Positions 17,348 through 25,967 of a stretch of DNA of 64,000 nt are shown piece after piece. The position numbers and the translations under genes are program-made. The notes under the pieces are model-generated. The model was not told the DNA's origin. It ran no database searches and saw only the letters and a program-made list of their open reading frames with translations. Location: contig NZ_JBHSMT010000001.1 in NCBI RefSeq assembly GCF_042654985.1, forward strand, positions 15,870 through 79,869, written 5' to 3'. How positions within the stretch are numbered: position 1 is the first letter of the stretch; the number at the start of each line of letters is the position of its first letter. The DNA comes from Paraherbaspirillum soli. Its GTDB lineage: Bacteria; Pseudomonadota; Gammaproteobacteria; Burkholderiales; Burkholderiaceae_D.

Positions 17348-18795
17348 GTGAGCTCAGAATGACAGACGCACGCTTGCTGCCGTATGCATTTGCCCGCGAT
17401 TTTTCATTGCTGGCGCAACATGCCGAAGGTGCGGATGGTACGGCCGGCACGATCGAATTGTGGGTTTCCGAAGTCACGCAGCCGAGCGCGATTGCGGAAG
17501 TCAGCCGCCGCTTCGGCCGCGTCAAATTGCGCGCGATGGCGCGCGATGAGCTGGATGCCGCGATTGCCCAGGCCTACGCCGGCGCCGGCGGCGATGCGGC
17601 GCAAGTGGTGGATGAATTCGAATCCGACCTGGATCTCGCCAAGCTGATGCAAGACATGCCGGCGATCGAGGACTTGCTGGAATCGTCCGACGACGCGCCG
17701 GTGATCCGGATGATCAATGTGCTGCTGACGCAGGCATTGCGCGAGGGTGCTTCGGATATTCATATCGAACCGTTCGAGCAGATTTCGGTGGTGCGCTTCC
17801 GGATCGACGGCAGCTTGCGCGACGTGGTGCGTCCGAAGAAAGCCGTTCATGCCTCATTGATTTCCCGCATCAAGATCATGGCGCAACTGGACATCGCCGA
17901 AAAACGCTTGCCGCAGGACGGCCGGATTACCTTGCGGGTCGGCGGCAAACCGGTCGACGTCCGGGTTTCGACCTTGCCGACCGGGCATGGCGAACGCGCC
18001 GTGCTGCGGCTGCTGGACAAGGAAGCCGGCCGCCTCGACCTGCAGCATCTGGGGATGAGTGACGCGGTGCTGCCGCAGTTCGACTGTCTGATCGCGCAGC
18101 CGCACGGCATCGTGCTGGTCACCGGGCCGACCGGTTCCGGCAAGACCACCACCTTGTACGCCGCGCTGTCGCGGCTCAATACCAGCACCACCAATATCCT
18201 GACGGTCGAAGATCCGATCGAGTACGAACTATCCGGGGTCGGCCAGACCCAGGTCAACGCGCGCATCGACATGACTTTCGCCAAGGCGCTGCGGGCGATT
18301 TTGCGGCAGGATCCGGACGTCATCATGATCGGTGAAATCCGCGACCTGGAAACAGCCCAGATCGCGGTCCAGGCTTCGTTGACCGGTCACCTGGTCTTGG
18401 CCACCTTGCACACCAACGACTCGGCGGCGGCGGTCACGCGTTTGCTGGATATGGGGATCGAGCCGTTCTTGTTGTCGTCATCCTTGCTGGGGGTGGCGGC
18501 GCAACGGCTGGTCCGAAAATTATGTACCCACTGCCGACGTCACGACGGCGAAACCTGGCATGCGGTCGGTTGCGAACAATGCGGTCACACCGGCTATCAC
18601 GGGCGGGTCGGTGTGTATGAGTTGTTGCTGGCCACCGATGAAATCCAGTCGCTGATCCACAACCGCGCCTCGGAAGCCGAGATCCAGCAGGTGGCGCAAC
18701 GCAACGGCATGCAAACCATGCGCCAGGACGGCGAGCGCTGGCTGGCGGATGGCGTCACCACGCAGGCCGAGTTGCTGCGCGTGACCAAAGAATAA
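17344..18795 (+). CDS. gspE: Type II secretion ATPase GspE
   Basis: The 483-residue cytoplasmic ATPase powers pseudopilus assembly. It has an N-terminal GspL-binding domain (about 1-110) and a catalytic core with Walker A GPTGSGKTTT (about 260-270), an Asp box and Walker B in RQDPDVIMIGEIRDLETA, and a His box in GHLVLATLHTNDSAAAVTRLLDMG. The tetracysteine zinc module is present: LCTHC then CEQCGHTGYHGRVGVYELL. ATG overlaps the gspD stop by four bases. Type IV pilus PilB enzymes are similar, but the operon settles the assignment. Confidence 0.97.
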   Translation: MSELRMTDARLLPYAFARDFSLLAQHAEGADGTAGTIELWVSEVTQPSAIAEVSRRFGRVKLRAMARDELDAAIAQAYAGAGGDAAQVVDEFESDLDLAKLMQDMPAIEDLLESSDDAPVIRMINVLLTQALREGASDIHIEPFEQISVVRFRIDGSLRDVVRPKKAVHASLISRIKIMAQLDIAEKRLPQDGRITLRVGGKPVDVRVSTLPTGHGERAVLRLLDKEAGRLDLQHLGMSDAVLPQFDCLIAQPHGIVLVTGPTGSGKTTTLYAALSRLNTSTTNILTVEDPIEYELSGVGQTQVNARIDMTFAKALRAILRQDPDVIMIGEIRDLETAQIAVQASLTGHLVLATLHTNDSAAAVTRLLDMGIEPFLLSSSLLGVAAQRLVRKLCTHCRRHDGETWHAVGCEQCGHTGYHGRVGVYELLLATDEIQSLIHNRASEAEIQQVAQRNGMQTMRQDGERWLADGVTTQAELLRVTKE

Positions 18796-18807
18796 GCGAG
18801 GAGCAGC

Positions 18808-20028
18808 GTGCCAGCATATCGTTACGAAGCGGTGAACGCCGCAGGCAGCACCACCAAAGGCGTGGTCAACGCCGACAGCGCCAAAATGGCGCGCGCCGAT
18901 CTGCGCGCCCAGGGTTTGCTGCCGATTACGGTAGAGGCGATTACGCACCAGATGGATGCCGCCGGCAATCCGAAGCGGCGCGGTTTCGGCGAGCATCTGT
19001 CGACGGTCGAGATCGCGTTGTTTACACGCCAGCTGGCCAGCTTGCTGGAAGCCAGCCTGCCGTTGGAGCAAGCATTGACGGCCTTGCTGGAGCAGGCCGA
19101 ACGCACCTACCAGCGCGACTTGATCGCCTCGATCCGGTCGGACGTGATGGGCGGTGCATCGCTGTCGACCGCGCTGGCCGGCCATCCGCGCGATTTTGCC
19201 GAAATCTATCGGGCGCTGGTGGCTTCCGGCGAACAAATCGGCCAACTGTCGCGGGTCTTGTCGCGGCTGGCGGATTACATCGAGCGCCGCAATACCCTGG
19301 TGCAGAAGGTCAAGCTGGCGTTCACTTATCCGGCCATCGTCACGGTGGTGGCGTTCGTCATCGTGATCTTTTTGCTGACCTATGTGGTGCCGCAGATTGT
19401 TTCTGTATTTGCTAACACCAAGCAGAAATTGCCGATGCTGACGGTGATGATGCTGGCGATCTCGGACTTCGTGCGCCACTACGGCTGGATGGTGCTGCTG
19501 GCGGTGATCGCCTTGTTCTATGCCTGGCGCACCGCCTTGAAGAATCCTGCCACCAAAATGCGCTGGCACACCTGGTTGTTGAATGCGCCCTTGTACGGCA
19601 AATTCGAACGCAGCCTGAATACCGCCCGTTTCGCCAGCACGCTGGCAATCACTACCGGCTCCGGCGTGCCGATTCTGAAGGCTTTGCAAACCAGCCGCGA
19701 CACGCTGTCCAATGTCGCCATGCGCTTGCAGGTTGATACTGCCGCCGCCAGCGTCCGCGAGGGTATCGGCTTGGCGCGGGCCTTGGCGGCGCACAAGCAT
19801 TTTCCGCCGATGCTGATCCATATGATCCGTGCCGGTGAAGTGACCGGCGAATTGCCGGCCATGCTGGAACGTGCCGCCAGCGCCCAGGAGCAGGACCTGG
19901 AGCGGCGCGCGATGACCATTGCCGGCTTGCTGGAACCGGCATTGATCCTGGCGATGGGGGTGGTGGTATTGCTGATTGTGCTGGCGGTGCTGATGCCGAT
20001 TATTGAAATCAACCAGTTGGTGCGTTAG
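18808..20028 (+). CDS. gspF: Type II secretion inner-membrane platform protein GspF
   Basis: The 406-residue polytopic protein begins MPAYRYEAVNAAGSTTKGVV and has two repeats of a T2SSF domain (about 70-195 and 272-395). Membrane segments lie near 170-195, 220-240 and 377-400. ARQLASLLEASLPLEQALTAL and IRAGEVTGELPAMLERAA are family motifs. The start is a GTG at 18808 with a strong GAGGAG at 18798-18803. It lies 12 bases after gspE. Two palindromic repeats separate it from gspC. Confidence 0.97.
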   Translation: MPAYRYEAVNAAGSTTKGVVNADSAKMARADLRAQGLLPITVEAITHQMDAAGNPKRRGFGEHLSTVEIALFTRQLASLLEASLPLEQALTALLEQAERTYQRDLIASIRSDVMGGASLSTALAGHPRDFAEIYRALVASGEQIGQLSRVLSRLADYIERRNTLVQKVKLAFTYPAIVTVVAFVIVIFLLTYVVPQIVSVFANTKQKLPMLTVMMLAISDFVRHYGWMVLLAVIALFYAWRTALKNPATKMRWHTWLLNAPLYGKFERSLNTARFASTLAITTGSGVPILKALQTSRDTLSNVAMRLQVDTAAASVREGIGLARALAAHKHFPPMLIHMIRAGEVTGELPAMLERAASAQEQDLERRAMTIAGLLEPALILAMGVVVLLIVLAVLMPIIEINQLVR

Positions 20029-20044
20029 TCGGAGATTCAATAGA

Positions 20045-20089
20045 GGACAAAGTAATTCGGCATGCTGCGGCGACCATTAAACTTTGTCC
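20045..20089 (-). repeat. Palindromic dispersed repeat, diverged copy 3 (45 nt)
   Basis: GGACAAAGT (20045-20053) and ACTTTGTCC (20081-20089) are perfect inverted arms. Compared with the copy at 20135-20181, the arm bases change together (CAGAG/CTCTG becomes CAAAG/CTTTG), so pairing is kept. The flanking TAATTCG and ATTAAA are conserved. It lies 17 bases after the gspF stop. Confidence 0.8.
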
Positions 20090-20134
20090 GCAATAGTTTT
20101 TCATTGCAATTTAAACGTCGTATCTGATTAGTTG

Positions 20135-20181
20135 GGGACAGAGTAATTCGCCACGCTACGGTGGCTCTTAAACTCTGTCCC
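20135..20181 (-). repeat. 47-nt palindromic dispersed repeat, copy 2 (inverted relative to copy 1)
   Basis: Read on the minus strand it matches the element at 7293-7339 with a single substitution at the inner loop. The arms are GGGACAGAGT (20135-20144) and ACTCTGTCCC (20172-20181). It lies 33 bases before gspC, so it is probably within the gsp transcript and could form a strong stem there. Confidence 0.9.
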
Positions 20182-20213
20182 GCAAATATAAAAATGCATA
20201 TAAAGAGGATCGC

Positions 20214-20768
20214 ATGATCAGTAAAAAACTCGGCAAACACACCAAGCGTTTGCCTGGTCTCGCCAGTTTGATTTTATTCATGCTGTTATGCGCTTGCAGC
20301 GCCTACTGGTTTCTCCAGTTGGTCAAGCCGCCAGTGCGTGCGGTTGCGCCGCCGCCGCAGGAAGAGGCGCCGCAACTCGATTTATCCGCTGCTGGCGGCT
20401 TGTTCGGCGGCCGCGGGGCGGCAGCGGTTGCCAGCAATTATCAGTTGTTGGGCGTGGTGGCGGCGAAAGATGCGGCGGACAGCGTTGCCATCTTGAGCGC
20501 GGATGGCAAGCCGGCGCAGTCGGTCAGGGCCGGCGCCGAAGTGCAGCCGGGCACCAGCATCAAGGAAGTGCATAAGACCTATGTCTTGTTGTCGGAAGGC
20601 GGCATCCTCAAGCGCGTCGTGCTGCCTGAGGATGCGCGTCCCAAGTCCGGGGCATCATCGCCGGTAGCGCCTCCGGGTCAGTTTCCCGGTCCGCAGGCGC
20701 GGCCGCCGGCCAATCCCCCTGACCCTGGTGCTTTGCCGCCGCCCGGGGGCGGCGCGCAGGATCAATAG
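20214..20768 (+). CDS. gspC: Type II secretion protein GspC (homology-region domain only)
   Basis: The 184-residue bitopic inner-membrane protein has a short basic start, one membrane segment (about 16-36), a Pro-rich linker (about 38-52), and the GspC homology region (about 55-140) with LDLSAAGGLFGGR, NYQLLGVVAAKDAADSVAILSADGKPAQSV and GTSIKEVHKTYVLLSEGGILKRVVL. This domain normally contacts GspD. No PDZ or coiled-coil domain follows; the C-terminal 40 residues are Pro- and Gly-rich. The ATG at 20214 has GAGG at 20205-20208. It is the last gene of the operon, separated from gspF by 185 bases holding two palindromic repeats. Confidence 0.9.
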   Translation: MISKKLGKHTKRLPGLASLILFMLLCACSAYWFLQLVKPPVRAVAPPPQEEAPQLDLSAAGGLFGGRGAAAVASNYQLLGVVAAKDAADSVAILSADGKPAQSVRAGAEVQPGTSIKEVHKTYVLLSEGGILKRVVLPEDARPKSGASSPVAPPGQFPGPQARPPANPPDPGALPPPGGGAQDQ

Positions 20769-20779
20769 TCAAGACTACA

Positions 20780-20795
20780 GGGCGCCTCGAAAAAC

Positions 20796-20799
<4 letters not shown>
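20780..20799 (-). repeat. Half-copy of the CCTCGAAAAACC inverted-repeat element at the hslU stop
   Basis: GGGCGCCTCGAAAAACCTAC differs at one base from the left arm of the inverted repeat at 56314-56335. On the minus strand the hslU TAG is immediately followed by the GGTTTTTCGAGGCGCCC arm. Only one arm is present here. Confidence 0.65.
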
Positions 20800-22145
<1,346 letters not shown>

Positions 22146-22217
22146 GATTTTTCCGCGTTTGATGTGTGAGTCCGGTTGGCTCGGGAAATGATGCGAGCGA
22201 TGACGGCAATGCCCGTT

Positions 22218-22754
22218 TTAATCGAGCGTTTCGATGATGTGCGACTGGTTGGTGTAGATGCACAGCTCGCCGGCAATCACCAGCGACTTTTTGACGATGT
22301 CGGCCGGCGCCAGATCGGTATTTTCCTGCAGCGCCTTGGCGGCCGATTGGGCGAAGGTACCGCCCGAGCCGATCGCGCCGATGCCGTCGGTCGGTTCCAG
22401 CACATCGCCGTTGCCAGTGATTACCAGCGTGGTTTCGCGGTCGGCGGTCAGGAGCATGGCTTCCAGGCGTCGCAGCATGCGATCGGTACGCCAGTCCTTC
22501 GCCAGCTCGACCGAAGCGCGCATCAGATTGCCTTGATGCTTTTCCAGTTTTGCTTCAAACAGATCGAGCAAGGTGAAGGCGTCGGCGGTGCCGCCGGCAA
22601 AGCCGACCAGTACCTTGCCCTGATACAGCTTGCGTACTTTGCGCGCAGTGCCTTTCATCACGACATTGCCGAGCGTTACTTGGCCATCGCCGCCCAATGC
22701 GACGCTGTTGCCGCGCCGTACCGAGAGGATGGTGGTGCCATGAAATTGTTCCAT
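22218..22754 (-). CDS. hslV: ATP-dependent protease proteolytic subunit HslV
   Basis: The 178-residue N-terminal-nucleophile peptidase forms the barrel of the HslVU protease. The mature N terminus is expected at the Thr of TTILSVRRG, preceded here by a six-residue MEQFHG propeptide; in E. coli only Met precedes this Thr. Lys and Asp of the active site lie in GDGQVTLGN and KVRKLYQGKVLVGFAGGTADAFTL. The GSGGTFAQSAAKAL segment is conserved. A sigma-32-type promoter lies about 100 bases upstream, fitting heat-shock control. hslU follows. Confidence 0.98.
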   Translation of the reverse strand: MEQFHGTTILSVRRGNSVALGGDGQVTLGNVVMKGTARKVRKLYQGKVLVGFAGGTADAFTLLDLFEAKLEKHQGNLMRASVELAKDWRTDRMLRRLEAMLLTADRETTLVITGNGDVLEPTDGIGAIGSGGTFAQSAAKALQENTDLAPADIVKKSLVIAGELCIYTNQSHIIETLD

Positions 22755-22850
22755 TTTGTTTGCCTCAGAAAAAGTGGACCGATCATGCAGATGCCGGGCA
22801 GGGCTGCATGTGATTCACTATCGAGCAACGAACTCGATATTGTTCCGAAA

Positions 22851-22878
22851 AAATGGGGACGGCGAGCTTGATTGCAAG
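22851..22878 (-). promoter_or_regulatory. Sigma-32 (RpoH) heat-shock promoter of hslVU
   Basis: On the minus strand CTTGCAA (22878-22872) and CCCCATTT (22858-22851) are separated by 13 bases. This is close to the RpoH consensus CTTGAAA-N11-16-CCCCATnT. It points at hslV, whose start is about 97 bases downstream. Confidence 0.8.
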
Positions 22879-22889
22879 CGTTGAATTGC

Positions 22890-22914
22890 ACGGAATATGC
22901 GTCGCATATTCCGT
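22890..22914 (-). terminator. Strong hairpin between the STAS gene and hslVU
   Basis: ACGGAATATGC (22890-22900) and GCATATTCCGT (22904-22914) form a perfect 11-bp stem with a 3-nt loop, 51 bases after the STAS gene stop and just upstream of the heat-shock promoter. No T-run follows on either strand, so it may be a rho-aided terminator or a processing hairpin. Confidence 0.5.
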
Positions 22915-22964
22915 AGCGGGGGTGATTAAGGATGCGTTTTTGCGAAAAGACTAATTTGCGGAAT

Positions 22965-24350
22965 TCAATTTTTGCGCGGGATGACGCGGACCACGTCCTG
23001 TATCCCCATCACCCTGAACAAGGCGGTAACAAGGTGGTTGACGTCGTGGAACTCGATCGCGTTGCCATTGCCGGCAATCTGCGTGAGGCCGTTAAGGAGC
23101 TCTCCTGCGGCGCTGAAATCGACCCGGACCAGGCGCGAACAATCAATGATCGCCGGGCTGTAGGTGTTCGCATGGAACTGGATTCTGGTCAGCAGATCCT
23201 CGGTGCGGCCCTCGATCAGCGCCGGCATAGGCAGGCTATTGCTGTCGGGGATACTGGTGGCTTGGGCGATATCCTCGGCCGCCGTCGTGATTTTTGTTTT
23301 TGGTGCGATGAACGGCGGCGGGGAAACTTCAAAAGTGATCGAGTAATCAATGCTCGCGTCTTCGTAGGCGTGTTCGAGATTCAGCAGATGCAGGATTTCG
23401 AGCAACAACAGCCAAGGTGCGGCAGTTTCATCGCGGCGCCCGACTTGCAGGATTTCGCGGATTCTATCGGCCAGTTCGGTCGCGCCAACCAGAATCAGGT
23501 CGAGTCCGGGTTTTTGCAGCTTTTTCAACATTCGCAGCAACAGGCCGCAGCCGATCGGATCGACCGAGGTGACGCGCGTAAATTCAAGGCGCAGCACGGA
23601 ATTGCTGGCGCTTAATTTTTGTGCGCGTTCCAGTTGTTTGCTGATGTTGGCGTCCAGCTTGCCGGAAAAAGCAATTGCTGGCGTCGTGGTCACCGGTTCC
23701 TGGCTCTTCGACGTTGGATTGAGGGTCAAGGTCTCGGCCCAGGTAGGCGGAGAGGTTTCGAACTTGTTGGCGAAATCGACCGACAGATTGTCGAATTCTT
23801 GCTGCTTCCCGGTGATTTGGTACAAATCCAGCAGCATCCACCATACGACGTGCGTCGACGAACCGAGATTGTCTTCCGCAATTGCATTTTGTAGAAACTG
23901 CTCGGCGATGCCGGCCTGATCGCTGGCAAACAGTACCGCAGCTTCTTCAATCACTTCCGGCGTGTCGGACACAGATACTTCGATACTGCCGCTTTTGGAC
24001 TCGTTGTCCAGAAAATCAGTCGCTCTGCTCATCACAGGCAAGGCAAGCGGTATGGTGTTCTGGCCTTGCATCGTATTCGGGGGGGCGGGATTCAGGTCGC
24101 TGGCGCTTTTGGATGAAGCTGGGATATGAACAAACTCGGACGACATTTCTGACTCGATCGCATCAATCTTCAGCGCGGTCGCAGTCCGCGACACAGCATC
24201 GCCGCGCAGCGTGGTTGAATTAGTCAGTCGCTCAGGGCTTTCGCCATATTGAATGGGAATCTGATTGTCTGCTGTGGCTGGTGAAGTATCTTCCTTCTGC
24301 GGATGACCGCTTGGACGATTATTTTTGCCGAAGAGCGAGAAAATCCCCAC
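22965..24350 (-). CDS. Double STAS-domain protein
   Basis: The 461-residue protein starts with a short segment VGIFSLFGKNNRPSG, common at the start of small soluble signalling proteins. Then follow a low-complexity region (about 20-150) and a helical segment (about 150-220) with FASDQAGIAEQFLQNAI and WWMLLDLYQITGKQQEFDNL. Two STAS-like domains come last: one at about 245-345 (LRLEFTRVTSVDPIGCGLLLRMLKKL) and one at about 380-461 (IIDCSRLVRVDFSAAGELLNGLTQI and EFHDVNHLVTALFRVMGI). STAS domains bind partners in anti-sigma or transport control; the partner here is unknown. I chose the GTG at 24350 with AGGA seven bases before; the frame is open further but the upstream peptide is unlike a protein. 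Confidence 0.8.
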   Translation of the reverse strand: MGIFSLFGKNNRPSGHPQKEDTSPATADNQIPIQYGESPERLTNSTTLRGDAVSRTATALKIDAIESEMSSEFVHIPASSKSASDLNPAPPNTMQGQNTIPLALPVMSRATDFLDNESKSGSIEVSVSDTPEVIEEAAVLFASDQAGIAEQFLQNAIAEDNLGSSTHVVWWMLLDLYQITGKQQEFDNLSVDFANKFETSPPTWAETLTLNPTSKSQEPVTTTPAIAFSGKLDANISKQLERAQKLSASNSVLRLEFTRVTSVDPIGCGLLLRMLKKLQKPGLDLILVGATELADRIREILQVGRRDETAAPWLLLLEILHLLNLEHAYEDASIDYSITFEVSPPPFIAPKTKITTAAEDIAQATSIPDSNSLPMPALIEGRTEDLLTRIQFHANTYSPAIIDCSRLVRVDFSAAGELLNGLTQIAGNGNAIEFHDVNHLVTALFRVMGIQDVVRVIPRKN

Positions 24351-24953
24351 GTGTTGATCCTGAAAGTAAGTTGCTACGAATCTATACGAATCGCTGTGAA
24401 TTGTTTTAAATCGGGTTTTTGGCTGCGCCCAGTCATTGTAAGGTCTGCTTGTACGACCGGATACTGGAATCGCCAAATTTAAGAATTCGCTGTCGTTATA
24501 TTTTTGGCAGCGCTCCTTGTCTTGACCGTGAATCTTTGATGCTGTTTTTAGGCGCCGATCGCTCAAAAACGCACGATCAATAGATAGCGCTAAAGGTACC
24601 ACAAAGCAGCCCGGGAAGCATGCCCCAATGCACTAAGTTGTGACGTAAATGTGATCAGTGTTTCCACATGGCTAAGATATTTGTGCGGATGCCAAGTGGT
24701 CGTGGCAGGAATGGCAAGCGGCTGATGGGCGGCAGCGAGACTGCATCGTAACGATAAGCAGGTGCATAAAATCCGTGCCGCACCAAGACTTGGTTGATGT
24801 TTGGAGAAAATGCGCGATGTCTTTGACGCGGCGAATCTGAAAAATACACGGTTGCCATCTATGACAAGATCGCCACTGATCCATATGCGGGCACATCCGT
24901 GCACATTGCCGCAAGCGCCTTGCTGCCAAGCCGGACTTGGTCCGGCTTGAGGA
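24351..24953 (-). other. Intergenic region upstream of the STAS gene (about 600 bases, no gene recognised)
   Basis: Short open frames here have no recognisable features. The dksA end carries the hairpin AAGCCGGAC/GTCCGGCTT at 24928-24948, a possible dksA terminator without a T-run. The rest is AT-richer than its surroundings and should hold the STAS gene promoter. I see no RNA gene or repeat in it. Confidence 0.6.
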
Positions 24954-25886
24954 TCAATCTCCGTAAAGCTTTTGCTTCAATTCGCGCCGTTGTTGCGCTT
25001 CCAGCGACAGGGTCGCGGTTGGACGTGCCAACAAACGCGGGATGCCAATCGGTTCGCCGGTTTCTTCGCACCAACCGTATTCGCCGGCATCAATGGTCGC
25101 AATCGACTGTTGCACTTTCTTCAGCAATTTGCGCTCGCGGTCGCGAGTACGCAATTCCAGGGCGTGTTCTTCCTCGATCGTGGCACGGTCTGCCGGATCT
25201 GGCACCAGCACGGTTTCACGTAAATGCTCGGTGGTTTCTCCGGCATTCTTGAGCAGCTCTTTTTCCAGCTGCTGCAAACGCGCTTTAAAGAAAGCCAGTT
25301 GTGCCTCATTCATGTAGTCTTTTTCGCTCATCTTGAGGATTTGCGCTTCAGTCAGCAGAATGGTTTCAGAGGTTGGTTTGGTTGTTTTAGTAGCCACTTC
25401 GCTTGCTTTCGATACGACGTTTTTTTCAAATTTATCCGTTAATCCGGCGCTTGCTGGCTTGTTGCTTGTTCTGTCGCCATTGCTTGCACCGGACTTGGCC
25501 GTTGGGGAATTCAGTTTCTTTGTAACAGGATTGCTGGTTTTAACTGTTGCATCGCGGGTTACCTTGTCTGCGGCAAGACCGGGTTTTGTTGCAGATGGGG
25601 CAATCGTCGTTTTCTTGGCTAGGGATTTTACAACAGGTTTGGAACTGGGTTTGCCAACTTTGGATATTGCCTGCGATGTCGGGGTGGCAGTCTGGTCCTT
25701 GCTCCTCAAAGCCTTTGCACTGAGTTTTTGTGTTGCTTCAGTTCCTTTTGCGGGCTTGGCTGCTGTAGCTTTTTGTCGGGAGGGGGTGGCAGTCTTGTCG
25801 CGGGCACGCGTTTTTAGGTCGGCAGTTAATTTGCCTGCCGACACTGACACCTTCCTGGTGACGGTCTTTTTAACGGTCAGGTTCAT
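24954..25886 (-). CDS. dksA: DksA-family RNA polymerase regulator with long basic N-terminal extension
   Basis: The 310-residue protein is about twice the usual DksA length. Residues 1 to about 165 are a Lys/Thr/Ala/Ser/Pro-rich, probably disordered tail. The DksA part follows: a first helix (MSEKDYMNEAQLAFFKARLQQLEKELL), the coiled-coil tip DPADRA (the DxxDxA motif that acts in the polymerase secondary channel), then GEYGWCEETGEPIGIPRLLARPTATLSLEAQ. Of the four zinc cysteines of E. coli DksA only the first remains (Cys-x2-Thr ... Ser-x2-Ala), so a zinc-independent fold is expected. Start ATG has GAGAGGA just upstream. Family role: potentiates ppGpp at stable RNA promoters. Confidence 0.92.
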   Translation of the reverse strand: MNLTVKKTVTRKVSVSAGKLTADLKTRARDKTATPSRQKATAAKPAKGTEATQKLSAKALRSKDQTATPTSQAISKVGKPSSKPVVKSLAKKTTIAPSATKPGLAADKVTRDATVKTSNPVTKKLNSPTAKSGASNGDRTSNKPASAGLTDKFEKNVVSKASEVATKTTKPTSETILLTEAQILKMSEKDYMNEAQLAFFKARLQQLEKELLKNAGETTEHLRETVLVPDPADRATIEEEHALELRTRDRERKLLKKVQQSIATIDAGEYGWCEETGEPIGIPRLLARPTATLSLEAQQRRELKQKLYGD

Positions 25887-25967
25887 GGTCCTCTCCCTTA
25901 AATCAGCATCTCACCTACTTAATGTGTACTACCACCTAGTAATTCCCTAGCGCAAAACTGCCATAGT

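Noticed and set aside
18520..20040. A 506-residue open frame on the minus strand opposite gspE/gspF
   Set aside because: It lies wholly antisense to two confident secretion genes. It is rich in His, Gln, Arg and Asp with no domain pattern, which is typical of a shadow frame in GC-rich DNA.
24590..24904. A 104-residue minus-strand frame in the gap between dksA and the STAS gene
   Set aside because: No family signal, alternative overlapping frames of similar length, and no convincing ribosome binding site. Treated as intergenic.
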